Shown: positions 6,398-13,426 of the stretch, one piece after another
How the letters are laid out: each line of letters begins with the position of its first letter
Position numbering within the stretch: position 1 is the stretch's first letter
Assembly (NCBI GenBank): GCA_002773655.1
Contig: PFAR01000007.1
Coordinates: 1 to 25,087, forward strand
Direction: 5' to 3'
DNA from: Candidatus Falkowbacteria bacterium CG10_big_fil_rev_8_21_14_0_10_43_10
GTDB lineage: Bacteria > Patescibacteriota > Patescibacteriia > Patescibacteriales > XYC2-FULL-47-12
Length of the DNA: 25,087 nt
Made by a program: the position numbers and the translations under genes
The notes under the pieces: generated by a model
What the model was told of the DNA's origin: nothing
The model's input: only the letters and a program-made list of their open reading frames with translations
Database searches by the model: none

Positions 6398-6946
6398 CTA
6401 GATCAATGAGTGCAATTGCCGCAAAACTTCCGGCAACAGCGGAGAAACGAATTCCCCGAAATAGAAGAGAAATTTGGCCATACTTGATTCTACCAACATT
6501 TTATCAAAGGCAAAGCCAAGGGAGTAGCGGCTGAAGAAATAAACGGCGATGCCTAAAAATACGCCGGCGCTTAAAAAGCCAAGGAAAGCTCCGGCCAAGC
6601 GGTTAATCAAGCTGAAAAAGGGAATAATATTTATAAAGCCGATAAAGCGGTCGATAACAACGACAACAAGCGACACCAATTTTTTAGTGACAGCCAAGAT
6701 TAACAGGAAGCTGATGGCGCGGCCGATATTTTCATAACCTAAATACAGCGACTGCGTCCATTCGTAAAAAGTAATAAAATAATATCCCGCTACCCAAATG
6801 CCAATTAAGACGCCGAAAAAATCACCGGCCATCCTGATAATACCCTTCATAAAGCCATAAACCGCGGCCGATAAAATAAGCACTGCCAAAATCGCGTCCA
6901 GCAGGCCGATACTCCCGATTGTTGAAAAAATTCCTCCTATATTCAT
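6398..6946 (-). CDS. cvpA: CvpA-family inner membrane protein
   Basis: A 182-residue protein with about four or five membrane helices. The N-terminal GLLDAILAVLILSAAVYGFMKGIIRMAGDF-like segment (residues 14-43) matches the start of the CvpA family (colicin V production protein), including the GF-x-KG-x-x-R pattern after helix 1. A second conserved zone, FINIIPFFSLINRLAGAFLG, gives the typical NRL-x-GA-x-x-G signature near residues 113-122. The family role is poorly defined; CvpA is linked to envelope homeostasis in Gram-negative bacteria. The gene starts 25 bases after the metG stop and is probably cotranscribed with it. It ends with an amphipathic segment (LLPEVLRQLHSLI). Confidence 0.85.
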   Translation of the reverse strand: MNIGGIFSTIGSIGLLDAILAVLILSAAVYGFMKGIIRMAGDFFGVLIGIWVAGYYFITFYEWTQSLYLGYENIGRAISFLLILAVTKKLVSLVVVVIDRFIGFINIIPFFSLINRLAGAFLGFLSAGVFLGIAVYFFSRYSLGFAFDKMLVESSMAKFLFYFGEFVSPLLPEVLRQLHSLI

Positions 6947-6971
6947 ATATGTATGAATTTTACCACGAAAA

Positions 6972-8396
6972 CTATATTCTCGGAAACAACGATTCGCCTT
7001 TCTTAATCTGTTTGGCGCTGAATTGCTTAATGATTTTTTCCGCTGTTTCCGGCATAAATGGCTGCAGCAACTCGGCTACGTTTAAAATATCCTGCGCGAT
7101 CGGCTCTAATATTTTTTTCTTGGCATCAATTTCCTTTATTTCCCACGGTTTTGCGCTGCTTAACTTCTCGTCGTTCTGGCGCAGTTTGCCCCACAAAATT
7201 TTTAAAGCCTCGTCAATTCTCAAATTCTGCATTGCTTTGCCAAATTCTTTTTTTAACGCCTGATCATTTCCGCTTTTAATGTTAACTTTAATGCTATCCT
7301 TCTCTAATATATTACTGACACGAGCGATTAAGTTCCCCAGCCCATTTGCTAAGTCGGCATTATATTTCTCATCAAATTTCTGCCAGCCAATATCGCCGTC
7401 GCTGCCAAAAACAGTGGCGCTCATTAGCAAGTAGCGGGATGCGTCTATGCCGTATTTTTTAACCAAATCCTGCGGCGCTATTACGTTGCCGAGAGACTTG
7501 CTCATTTTCTGCCCGTCCGCTAGAAAGAAGCCGTGAATGAATAATTCTTTAGAGGTCGGCAAATCCAAAGATAAAAGCATTGCTTGCCAAATAGTGGCGT
7601 GCACGCGTAGAATATCCTTGCTCATTAACTGCGTTTCGGCCGGCCACATTTTAGGGCATTTATCCTTCGGGCCCTTCCAGCCCAAGCCGGTTAAATAATT
7701 TAAAAATGCGTCCGCCCAGACATAAGAAGTATGACTGGCGTCCCAAGGCAGGGGAACTCCCCAGGCCAAATTCTTGCGGGAGAAAGAAACATCCTGTAAT
7801 CCCTCCTTTTCAATAAAGCTAACCATTTCATTCTTTTTCCCCTCGGGCCTAATTTTTAATTCATCGCTTTTTACTTTAGCTAAAAGTTTATCCTGATACT
7901 TTGACATCTTGAATAAATAAGTTTCCTCGCTCATCTGCTCCGGTTCGGTTTTATGGTCCGGGCACTTGCCGTCTATCAGGTCTTTTTCGTTTTTAAACTG
8001 CTCGCATCCGCGGCAATAAAGCCCTTTATAACTGCCTTTATAAATGTCCCCTTTATCATACATATACCGCAGGGCTTTCTGCACCGCCGCCATATGCTTT
8101 TCATCAGTGGTGCGAATAAAATTGTCATTAGAAATATTAAGCGCCCGCCAAGCTTTTACAAATTCTTCCGCCACTTCATCAACAAAAACCTGCAGCTCCT
8201 TTTTTTCTTCCTTTGCTTTCTCCGCTATTTTCGCGCCGTGCTCATCGGTACCGGTCAAAAAGAAAGTCGGCTCGCCCAAAATATCGCGATGGTAGCGCGC
8301 CAGCACGTCCGCCGCGATGGTAGTATAAGTATGGCCGATGTGCGGCTGAGCGTTGACGTAATATATTGGAGTGGTAATATAAAATTTATTTTTCAT
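6972..8396 (-). CDS. metG: Methionyl-tRNA synthetase
   Basis: Class Ia synthetase that charges tRNA-Met, 474 residues. ATP-binding motifs: PHIGHTYT (HIGH at 19-22) and KMSKSLGN (297-304). TGTDEHGAKI (48-57) is the family signature for the methionine pocket region. The connective peptide keeps one zinc knuckle, YCRGC (Cys128, Cys131) with KCPDH (Cys145, His148), the C-x-x-C/C-x-x-H form. AWGVPLPWD and YVWADAFLNYLTGLGW follow. The protein ends after the helical anticodon-binding domain, with no C-terminal EMAP/Trbp111-like tRNA-binding domain, so it is the short monomer-length form. Its ATG overlaps the end of the Nudix gene by 11 bases (ATGAAAAATAA), which suggests translational coupling. Confidence 0.97.
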   Translation of the reverse strand: MKNKFYITTPIYYVNAQPHIGHTYTTIAADVLARYHRDILGEPTFFLTGTDEHGAKIAEKAKEEKKELQVFVDEVAEEFVKAWRALNISNDNFIRTTDEKHMAAVQKALRYMYDKGDIYKGSYKGLYCRGCEQFKNEKDLIDGKCPDHKTEPEQMSEETYLFKMSKYQDKLLAKVKSDELKIRPEGKKNEMVSFIEKEGLQDVSFSRKNLAWGVPLPWDASHTSYVWADAFLNYLTGLGWKGPKDKCPKMWPAETQLMSKDILRVHATIWQAMLLSLDLPTSKELFIHGFFLADGQKMSKSLGNVIAPQDLVKKYGIDASRYLLMSATVFGSDGDIGWQKFDEKYNADLANGLGNLIARVSNILEKDSIKVNIKSGNDQALKKEFGKAMQNLRIDEALKILWGKLRQNDEKLSSAKPWEIKEIDAKKKILEPIAQDILNVAELLQPFMPETAEKIIKQFSAKQIKKGESLFPRI

Positions 8397-8817
8397 TTTG
8401 TTTGAATAATTTATTATATCTAAATCCGTTCTTGATCATGCGCTCCATATTTTGCCAAATATATTTATAATTATAAATTTCATCTTCACATATCCACTTA
8501 AATTCTGTGTGTTCAAAGCTTAATTTTATATCATCTTTTTCGTTTTTGATTAAATTGGCAATGCCACAAAATGGCGTACCGTTTTGTGTGCGCCAAATCT
8601 CGTGATCCACAATGCCTAAAATGGCAAAATCGTTAAAACCAATTTCTTCTTTTATTTCCCGCTTAAAAGCTTTTTCCGCCATTTCGCCTTTATCCAATCT
8701 GCCGCCTGGCAAATCCCAAATATCTATTTGGTCGGCTAATTTAACGATTAAAACTTTATTATCTCTGATTAAAATCCCTTTTTGACCTATTTGAAAATAT
8801 TCAAATTCTTTATCCAT
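8386..8817 (-). CDS. Nudix hydrolase
   Basis: A 143-residue protein of the Nudix family, which cleaves nucleoside diphosphates linked to another moiety and needs Mg2+ or Mn2+. The complete Nudix box G-x5-E-x7-REUxEExGU is present, from GGRLDKGE at about 38-45 to REIKEEIGF at 53-61. The start MDKEFEYFQIGQKGILIRDNKVLIVK gives the first beta strands of the fold. The motifs do not reveal the substrate; house-cleaning of modified nucleotides is a guess. It is the first gene of a Nudix-metG-cvpA unit, with a promoter just upstream (8850-8878), and overlaps metG by 11 bases. Confidence 0.92.
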   Translation of the reverse strand: MDKEFEYFQIGQKGILIRDNKVLIVKLADQIDIWDLPGGRLDKGEMAEKAFKREIKEEIGFNDFAILGIVDHEIWRTQNGTPFCGIANLIKNEKDDIKLSFEHTEFKWICEDEIYNYKYIWQNMERMIKNGFRYNKLFKQNEK

Positions 8818-8822
8818 AAAAC

Positions 8823-8850
8823 AAAAAAATTAAAGCTTTTTATGCTTTAA
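8823..8850 (-). terminator. Terminator after the coiled-coil gene
   Basis: On the minus strand, a seven-pair stem (8844-8850 gctttaa with 8830-8836 ttaaagc, seven-base loop) is followed by seven T (complement of 8823-8829). The predicted start of the Nudix transcript lies within the hairpin, so only readthrough from upstream would form it. Confidence 0.65.
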
Positions 8851-8878
8851 CTTTACTTTTTTTACTAATATTTGTCAA
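8850..8878 (-). promoter_or_regulatory. Promoter of the Nudix-metG-cvpA unit
   Basis: Minus strand TTGACA (complement of 8873-8878), 17 bases, then TAAAGT (complement of 8850-8855). Start predicted near 8843, about 25 bases before the Nudix ATG. Confidence 0.55.
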
Positions 8879-8883
8879 TAAAA

Positions 8884-9276
8884 TTAAACAACCGGTTTTA
8901 AATCCAAGTGTTTTTCAATGTGGGTAATACGCGTTTCAAAACGGTCGTGCGCTGCCAGATTAGAGGTTTGTTCTGTTTTAATTTCTTGGTATTCTTTGGT
9001 TACTTTATCCACCGCAGTCAATATTTTATCAATATCTTCTTTAGTAGCCATCGTTTCCTTTATTTCCTTAACATCCTCCTGTGTCTTCAACAAACTAATA
9101 ATAACTTTATTAACTTGATTATCCAATTGCTTTAATTCTACTTTGGTAGCCATTTCCTCGCGAATCGCTTTGATGTCGTCTTTGGTGGCGTAGTTTTTTA
9201 AATCATCCTTGGTGGCAAAATTCTTTAAATCGTCCTTAGTAGCCAAATTATTAAATTGTTCTTGAGTAATTCCCAT
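8884..9276 (-). CDS. Coiled-coil protein with TKDDL repeats
   Basis: A 130-residue, highly charged, almost wholly helical protein with no membrane segment. The N-terminus holds three perfect or near-perfect nine-residue repeats: LATKDDLKN, FATKDDLKN, YATKDDIKA (residues 11-37). Two looser copies, MATKVELKQ (about 42-50) and MATKEDIDK (about 76-84), follow. The middle and end have heptad-like hydrophobic spacing (LDNQVNKVIISLLKTQEDVKEI). Similar TKEDL-type coiled coils are frequent in Patescibacteria and in phage-related proteins, but I know no defined role. It is monocistronic, with a near-consensus promoter (9285-9313) and terminator (8823-8850). The ATG falls where transcription should begin, so the mRNA is probably leaderless. 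Confidence 0.82.
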   Translation of the reverse strand: MGITQEQFNNLATKDDLKNFATKDDLKNYATKDDIKAIREEMATKVELKQLDNQVNKVIISLLKTQEDVKEIKETMATKEDIDKILTAVDKVTKEYQEIKTEQTSNLAAHDRFETRITHIEKHLDLKPVV

Positions 9277-9284
9277 ATGCTAAA

Positions 9285-9313
9285 ATTATATCACAAGCTA
9301 AATTATCTGCCAA
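9285..9313 (-). promoter_or_regulatory. Promoter of the coiled-coil gene
   Basis: Minus strand TTGGCA (complement of 9308-9313), 17 bases, then TATAAT (complement of 9285-9290), with TGTGA just before the -10. Only eight bases separate the -10 from the ATG at 9276, so the message should have no leader. Confidence 0.7.
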
Positions 9314-9314
9314 T

Positions 9315-10853
9315 TTACAACTTTCTCACAATTCCCATCTCCGCATCTACCTCAACCTTATCCCCGTCGCGCAGAACCTGGGTGGCAATGTCAGTGCCGA
9401 TTATGCAGGGAATTTTAAACTCGCGGGAGATAACTGCCGCGTGGGCGGTAATGCCGCCCTTGTCAGTTACGATAGCCGAGGCTTTTTTCATCGCCGGAAT
9501 CAAGTTGGGATTAGTGGCGGGGGAGACTAAAATGTTTCCCTGCTCCATCTTACTCATGTCAGCGGCGGTAAAAATTAATTTAGCTATGCCGCGCGCTTTG
9601 CCCGGATAAGCGACTTGCCCGCTGATTTCCTCTGCTTCAATTTTCTTAGTTGCCCGCGCTTTGGCTTTAACAATCTTTTTCGCTTCAGCGCCGGTGTAAA
9701 TTTTTACGCCGGAAGCGGGGAAGAGCAAGACGGAATATTTTATCCGCTCGTTCAGTTCGCGCTCCTGACACTTTCCTCGGACTAAAACCGCTTTCATTTC
9801 AGCAGGCAAAATATGTTTGACTTGGATAGGGGAGAGTAACAGCCGTTTTCCTATCTCCCGAATCAATTTATCCGCGTGGTAATAAGATTTATATAAAGCG
9901 TCCTTGCGGTAATCTTTTAAGTGCATCAGCTCGCGCGCCAATTTAAAAAGAAAGGCGTATTGTTTATCCTGCCCCAGCCCGATCTCTTTAACATACTTCC
10001 CCTGCAGTTTTTTAACGCGCTCTTTCTCCTGTGAAATCTCCCGCAGGCGTTTGGCAATGAAAAAATTTTGCTTGATCAAACCGCGAATCTGGTCAAGATA
10101 TGATTCCAAACTTTGCGCTGGCCCGTCATAATCAAAAGTAATCCAGCAGTAATTCTTTCGGTGCGCCAAAATTTTTTTATAAAGAGCAGGGAAGCGGCGG
10201 GGAAGTCGCGCTAAAATAATTTCCGGTTTCTTCTTAAATAATTCTTTTGCCTGTTTATTTTTCTGTGCCTCGCCAACTATTTTAAGCAGGCTGATTTCTT
10301 CTTTAATCCGGTTAGACTCTTTTAATGGCGTAATTAAAACGCTTAAGTACTCCCCCACCTTGCTTTTTAACTTATCCACAGGTAACATTTTATTTAAATA
10401 TTTCTCTAATGCTTTAGTAAGATAACTCTCCTGCCCCTCTAAAACATTCGGCAGCCAGGCATAGGCGTACATTTCTATATATTCTTTCCGGTACTGTTCA
10501 TACAACCGGCACAATTCCCTATTCGTCTTTTTAGTTAAGTCTGCCTTAAAAATTTTATTATAAGTAAAAATGGTTAGCCGGTCAGATGCCGGAATAATTT
10601 TTTTTGCCCGCTCCCAGGCCCAATCAGGATCTTTCATCGCTTTATTAAAAATCTTCTCCGACACTAAGTTGTGCTTTTCTTTCTCAACGGCAAAGCGGTT
10701 AGTCCGGTTTCCCCACTCCCCCATTTTTTCACCAGAATATTTTACTCCATAATATTTGGGAAAATAATACCACAGCATTTCGCCGAGCATCACGAGCGGC
10801 CAGATGCTGACCTGTGAGTTGGTTACGATAAATTGTAATTTTTTTTCTCTCAT
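9315..10853 (-). CDS. Protein with orphan PEP-utilising-enzyme mobile (phosphohistidine) domain
   Basis: A 512-residue protein. The last about 90 residues are a PEP-utilising-enzyme swivelling domain: GQVAYPGKARGIAKLI, ILVSPATNPNLIPAMKKASAIV, then TDKGGITAHAAVISREFKIP with His471 as the likely phosphorylated histidine, and GT-DIATQVLRDGDKVEVDAE. In PEP synthase, PPDK and rifampin phosphotransferase this domain carries phosphate between an ATP-grasp domain and an acceptor site. Here neither an ATP-grasp nor a PEP barrel is visible. Instead there are about 400 mostly helical, basic residues (aromatic-rich at 13-45), which may correspond to the acceptor-binding helical domain of rifampin phosphotransferase-like proteins. 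The ATG overlaps the stop of the preceding gene (ATGA). It is the last gene of the methyltransferase cluster. Substrate and phosphate donor are unknown. Confidence 0.8.
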   Translation of the reverse strand: MREKKLQFIVTNSQVSIWPLVMLGEMLWYYFPKYYGVKYSGEKMGEWGNRTNRFAVEKEKHNLVSEKIFNKAMKDPDWAWERAKKIIPASDRLTIFTYNKIFKADLTKKTNRELCRLYEQYRKEYIEMYAYAWLPNVLEGQESYLTKALEKYLNKMLPVDKLKSKVGEYLSVLITPLKESNRIKEEISLLKIVGEAQKNKQAKELFKKKPEIILARLPRRFPALYKKILAHRKNYCWITFDYDGPAQSLESYLDQIRGLIKQNFFIAKRLREISQEKERVKKLQGKYVKEIGLGQDKQYAFLFKLARELMHLKDYRKDALYKSYYHADKLIREIGKRLLLSPIQVKHILPAEMKAVLVRGKCQERELNERIKYSVLLFPASGVKIYTGAEAKKIVKAKARATKKIEAEEISGQVAYPGKARGIAKLIFTAADMSKMEQGNILVSPATNPNLIPAMKKASAIVTDKGGITAHAAVISREFKIPCIIGTDIATQVLRDGDKVEVDAEMGIVRKL

Positions 10854-11284
10854 TTATTTTTAAAATAATAAATCAGCGGCCACTCTACTCCGGGAATTTT
10901 TGTGCTTGCTTTCCTGTCTATAATTTTAAAATATCTGGAAATCATTTTCTCAAACACCTGCTCAGGTAAAGCAGAATGAATAACTAATCCCGTATGTTTA
11001 ATTACATTTTCAACTTTCCATTTATCATTTTTGTTGAGTTGCACTTTCCCGTCTCGCAAAAATTTTTCTAAACGGCTATTAAGCTTATTGAATCTATACT
11101 CATTTAGTTCCGGCGTCATTCCTAAAATTAACACGCGGGGATTCTTTTTATTTTTAATAGACTGCCTGAAAAATTTCTCGTATATCTTTAAGTCCCGCTC
11201 CCGCGGCGCCGAAGCCCCTTCCCGCCTGGCGCGGGAGAAAGCTAATTTTTTCGTGTCCCAGGGGAACTGATCTTTCTTAGGCAT
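10850..11284 (-). CDS. Internally deleted SAM methyltransferase paralogue
   Basis: A 144-residue protein related to the two upstream methyltransferases at both ends but not in the middle. The N-terminal SRARREGASAPRERDLKIYEK mirrors NMARRKGTVAPSKAELNFYKK of the 12204-13055 product. Motif I follows as VLILGMTPEL (51-60). Directly after it the sequence resumes with a C-terminal-type segment, HTGLVIHSALPEQVFEKMI and SRYFKIIDRK, matching VILHIVLPLKQFLKLFNKYF of the longer protein. About 140 residues with the motif II acidic residue and the motif IV region are missing. It cannot be a normal methyltransferase alone. It may be a decaying copy or a regulatory partner. The reading frame is intact and coupled on both sides (8-base overlap upstream, 4-base overlap downstream), which argues for selection. 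Confidence 0.75.
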   Translation of the reverse strand: MPKKDQFPWDTKKLAFSRARREGASAPRERDLKIYEKFFRQSIKNKKNPRVLILGMTPELNEYRFNKLNSRLEKFLRDGKVQLNKNDKWKVENVIKHTGLVIHSALPEQVFEKMISRYFKIIDRKASTKIPGVEWPLIYYFKNK

Positions 11285-12137
11285 GATGCTTTTTCTTTAA
11301 ATAATAAGCGGGAAAAATAGCGCGGCAGCTAAAGTGCTCGCCGCATTTCTTAACCGGCAAAATTTTAAAATATTTTTTTAGCATTTTCTCAAAATCGCTT
11401 TTTTCGTAAGCGAAAAATTTTTTATGGTCTTTGCCGACTAACTGATAATACTTTTCTAAAAATATCTTTACTTTTTTGTTTTGGCCGTCAAACTGTTTCA
11501 TCACTTTTTGATAATTAACCGCTGAATCAACTATGCTGGGCGATTTAGTTAAAGTTGAGGCGCCGCTGTCAACGCGAAACAGCAAACTTAAATCTCCAAA
11601 ATTAATCGCTTCCTTCTTCTGAATTCTATTAAACCAATATTTGACTGTTTTTTTATTCTTTAAACTTTTAATAACTAAGTTGCGCATCAGCACGATGCCG
11701 TCCGGCGCCAGCCAGTTTGCCATCCGCTTAATTACAGCCTTGTTGCCCGCGTCGGTTAAAAGATTATTAAGCGCGGCATCCATCATAATAATGTCAAAAT
11801 ATTTTTCCGGCAAAAAAACTTTTTGCCAGTCTTTTATAATTCTGGCCTCATGCCTGATATTAGCCCGTTTCATCAGCTTCGTCATCGCTTCCATCATAGC
11901 TTCATTAATATCAACCGACCAGGTGTACAGTTTATTTTTCAACGCTAAATCCCGCAATTCCGGAGTGGCGCCTAGAATTAAAGCATTGCCGATTAAAGCA
12001 TTGCCGGCTGGCCTTCCCATTTTCTGCCTGATAATCTTATCCCAAATTTTCAGCTGCTCCTTGCATGGCCGGGACGGAGGTTTAACCAGTTTATCATAAT
12101 TTTTCGCCAGATAACTCCAGCTTTTTTCATTGGACAT
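11277..12137 (-). CDS. SAM-dependent methyltransferase, LGxTPExRD type
   Basis: A 286-residue Rossmann-fold methyltransferase. Motif I is ALILGATPELRD (52-63) and the acidic ribose-binding residue is Asp76 in SVDINEAM. DWQKVFLPEKYFDIIMMDAALNNL (about 103-126) gives the motif IV region, and WLAPDGIVLMRNLVI the strand-5 turn. The C-terminal DFEKMLKKYFKIL resembles the tails of its two neighbours. The LG-x-TPE-x-RD form of motif I is distinctive and shared by all copies in this cluster; I cannot name a substrate. A perfect 15-bp tandem duplication (11977-12006) repeats five residues (GNALI) just before motif I. The gene starts 66 bases after the upstream copy and overlaps the deleted copy downstream by eight bases. 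Confidence 0.83.
   Translation of the reverse strand: MSNEKSWSYLAKNYDKLVKPPSRPCKEQLKIWDKIIRQKMGRPAGNALIGNALILGATPELRDLALKNKLYTWSVDINEAMMEAMTKLMKRANIRHEARIIKDWQKVFLPEKYFDIIMMDAALNNLLTDAGNKAVIKRMANWLAPDGIVLMRNLVIKSLKNKKTVKYWFNRIQKKEAINFGDLSLLFRVDSGASTLTKSPSIVDSAVNYQKVMKQFDGQNKKVKIFLEKYYQLVGKDHKKFFAYEKSDFEKMLKKYFKILPVKKCGEHFSCRAIFPAYYLKKKHHA
11977..12006. repeat. 15-bp tandem duplication inside a methyltransferase gene
   Basis: attaaagcattgccg occurs twice in direct succession (11977-11991 and 11992-12006). It is in frame and adds five residues before motif I of the encoded methyltransferase. Confidence 0.9.
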
Positions 12138-12203
12138 ATCGCTTTTTCCGCAGTTGATAAATAATATTCTGCTTTAGTAAACCCTTTTGATTTTACCATA
12201 GAA

Positions 12204-13055
12204 TCAATTTTTTATTCCGCAAAATAATTTAACCGGATAAAATCCGAATTTTTCCGGCACCTCGGCGCTTATTTCCACAGTGGCAAAGTATTTATTAAAC
12301 AGTTTTAAAAACTGTTTTAGCGGCAGGACAATATGCAATATTACGTTGCGGGCTTTATTTAATTCACCATACTCTTTTTTATTAAACACGCCCTCCCAGT
12401 GCATCTCATCCAGCCATTTGAATTCTCTAGCGGCCTCAAAAATTTTTAATTTTTTGTTAAAGCAACCGGGATAAGAATGTAAAAACCGCCAGCGGAAATA
12501 GAATTCGCGGGTTTTAATCCTGCGCCGCCGCCAAAGTTCAATGCTTCTGTTAAAATCGCCGAAGTCAGCCCGCCGGTCCGGCAAAACTATATTGCGCAGA
12601 ATAAAAAATCCGCCCGATTTCATCCAGCCGTGGACGCGTTTAAACATAAATGGGATATCCTTGGCCGCCAGGTTATTAAAAGACACATCACCAATAACAA
12701 CGTCAAAATTATTTTTAAGCAACGGAACGGCCAGCCAGTTATCAAGCATCACTGTTTCCCCGCTCCTGTCTTTCACCCGCAAAAACGGCTTCATTAAATC
12801 CAATATTCTTTTATTCATATCAACCGCGGTAACTTTAAACCCCAGCCGCAGGCCGATGTCCCGAATTTCCGGTGTCGGACCTAAAACCAGCATCCGGGGA
12901 CTTTTTACCCGCCTGGCGATTGCCGCACAATGCTTTTTATAAAAATTCAGCTCGGCCTTAGACGGCGCCACCGTTCCTTTCCGCCTCGCCATATTCCGAA
13001 CCGAATTTTTATCATCCCATTCCTTGATTTTATACTGAGAAAAATCTTTATCCAT
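12204..13055 (-). CDS. SAM-dependent methyltransferase, LGxTPExRD type
   Basis: A 283-residue Rossmann-fold methyltransferase. Motif I is LVLGPTPEIRD (about 56-66), Asp79 in TAVDMNKR is the ribose-binding acid, and FDVVIGDVSFNNL (about 117-129) is the motif IV region, followed by WMKSGGFFILRNIVL. The N-terminal ARRKGTVAPSKAEL is shared with the deleted paralogue. The C-terminal half is long and aromatic/basic (FYFRWRFLHSYPGCFNKKL), so it may bind nucleic acid or a bulky acceptor, but this is only inference. I chose the ATG at 13055; a TTG four codons upstream (13067) is in frame. The ATG overlaps the stop of the remnant ORF (ATGGATAA), a sign of old translational coupling. Confidence 0.82.
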   Translation of the reverse strand: MDKDFSQYKIKEWDDKNSVRNMARRKGTVAPSKAELNFYKKHCAAIARRVKSPRMLVLGPTPEIRDIGLRLGFKVTAVDMNKRILDLMKPFLRVKDRSGETVMLDNWLAVPLLKNNFDVVIGDVSFNNLAAKDIPFMFKRVHGWMKSGGFFILRNIVLPDRRADFGDFNRSIELWRRRRIKTREFYFRWRFLHSYPGCFNKKLKIFEAAREFKWLDEMHWEGVFNKKEYGELNKARNVILHIVLPLKQFLKLFNKYFATVEISAEVPEKFGFYPVKLFCGIKN

Positions 13056-13318
13056 ATCTTTTTGCAATATAAAACTTGCTCAAAACCTGATCGCCAGCAT
13101 CAGTTTTAATTATTTTAAAATGCTTATTTAGCCTGGCTTCAAACCATTTTTCAGAAAAAAGGGTTGCTACTTTCTTGCTGTTTTTATACAGCATTAGTCC
13201 GTCAAAACCGCGCTTATCAAGCCGTTTTCCTTTGTACCACTCTTTAAATAAAGCGGCGGTCTTTTTTAATTTATCCGCGTACTGAGCGTAATAAATATTT
13301 TTGCGTAATTTTAATCAT
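13048..13318 (-). pseudogene. Frameshifted or 5'-truncated small ORF, methyltransferase-tail-like
   Basis: An open frame of 88 codons ends at 13048 but has no usable start: TGA at 13317-13315 precedes it and the first ATG lies about 41 codons in. An ATG at 13318 in another frame opens a 15-codon peptide. Deleting one A from the AAAAA run at about 13299-13303 would join the two into one protein of about 89 residues. The readable part includes GKRLDKRGFDGLMLYKNSKK, then SEKWFEARLNKHFKIIKT, similar to the tails DFEKMLKKYFKIL and VFEKMISRYFKII of the downstream methyltransferases. It overlaps the next ATG. It could be a pseudogene, a sequencing error or a programmed frameshift; family membership is tentative. 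Confidence 0.5.
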
Positions 13319-13328
13319 ATTTACTTTA

Positions 13329-13357
13329 AAATTACTACCTTTTTGGCTATTTGTCAA
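13329..13357 (-). promoter_or_regulatory. Promoter of the methyltransferase cluster
   Basis: Minus strand TTGACA (complement of 13352-13357), 17 bases, then TAATTT (complement of 13329-13334). The -10 is weak. Start predicted near 13322, a few bases before the ATG at 13318. Confidence 0.45.
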
Positions 13358-13360
13358 AGA

Positions 13361-13396
13361 AAAAAGGGGTTTTGACAATCCTTGCCATAACCCCTT
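13361..13396 (-). terminator. Terminator after the PLP-enzyme gene
   Basis: On the minus strand AAGGGGTT (complement of 13389-13396) pairs with AACCCCTT (complement of 13364-13371) around a 17-base loop, followed by a T-rich run (TTTTTTCTTT). It isolates the PLP gene from the methyltransferase cluster, whose promoter follows at once. Confidence 0.7.
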
Positions 13397-13426
13397 ATTA
13401 TTATTTACAAAGAACCTCCTGTTCTT

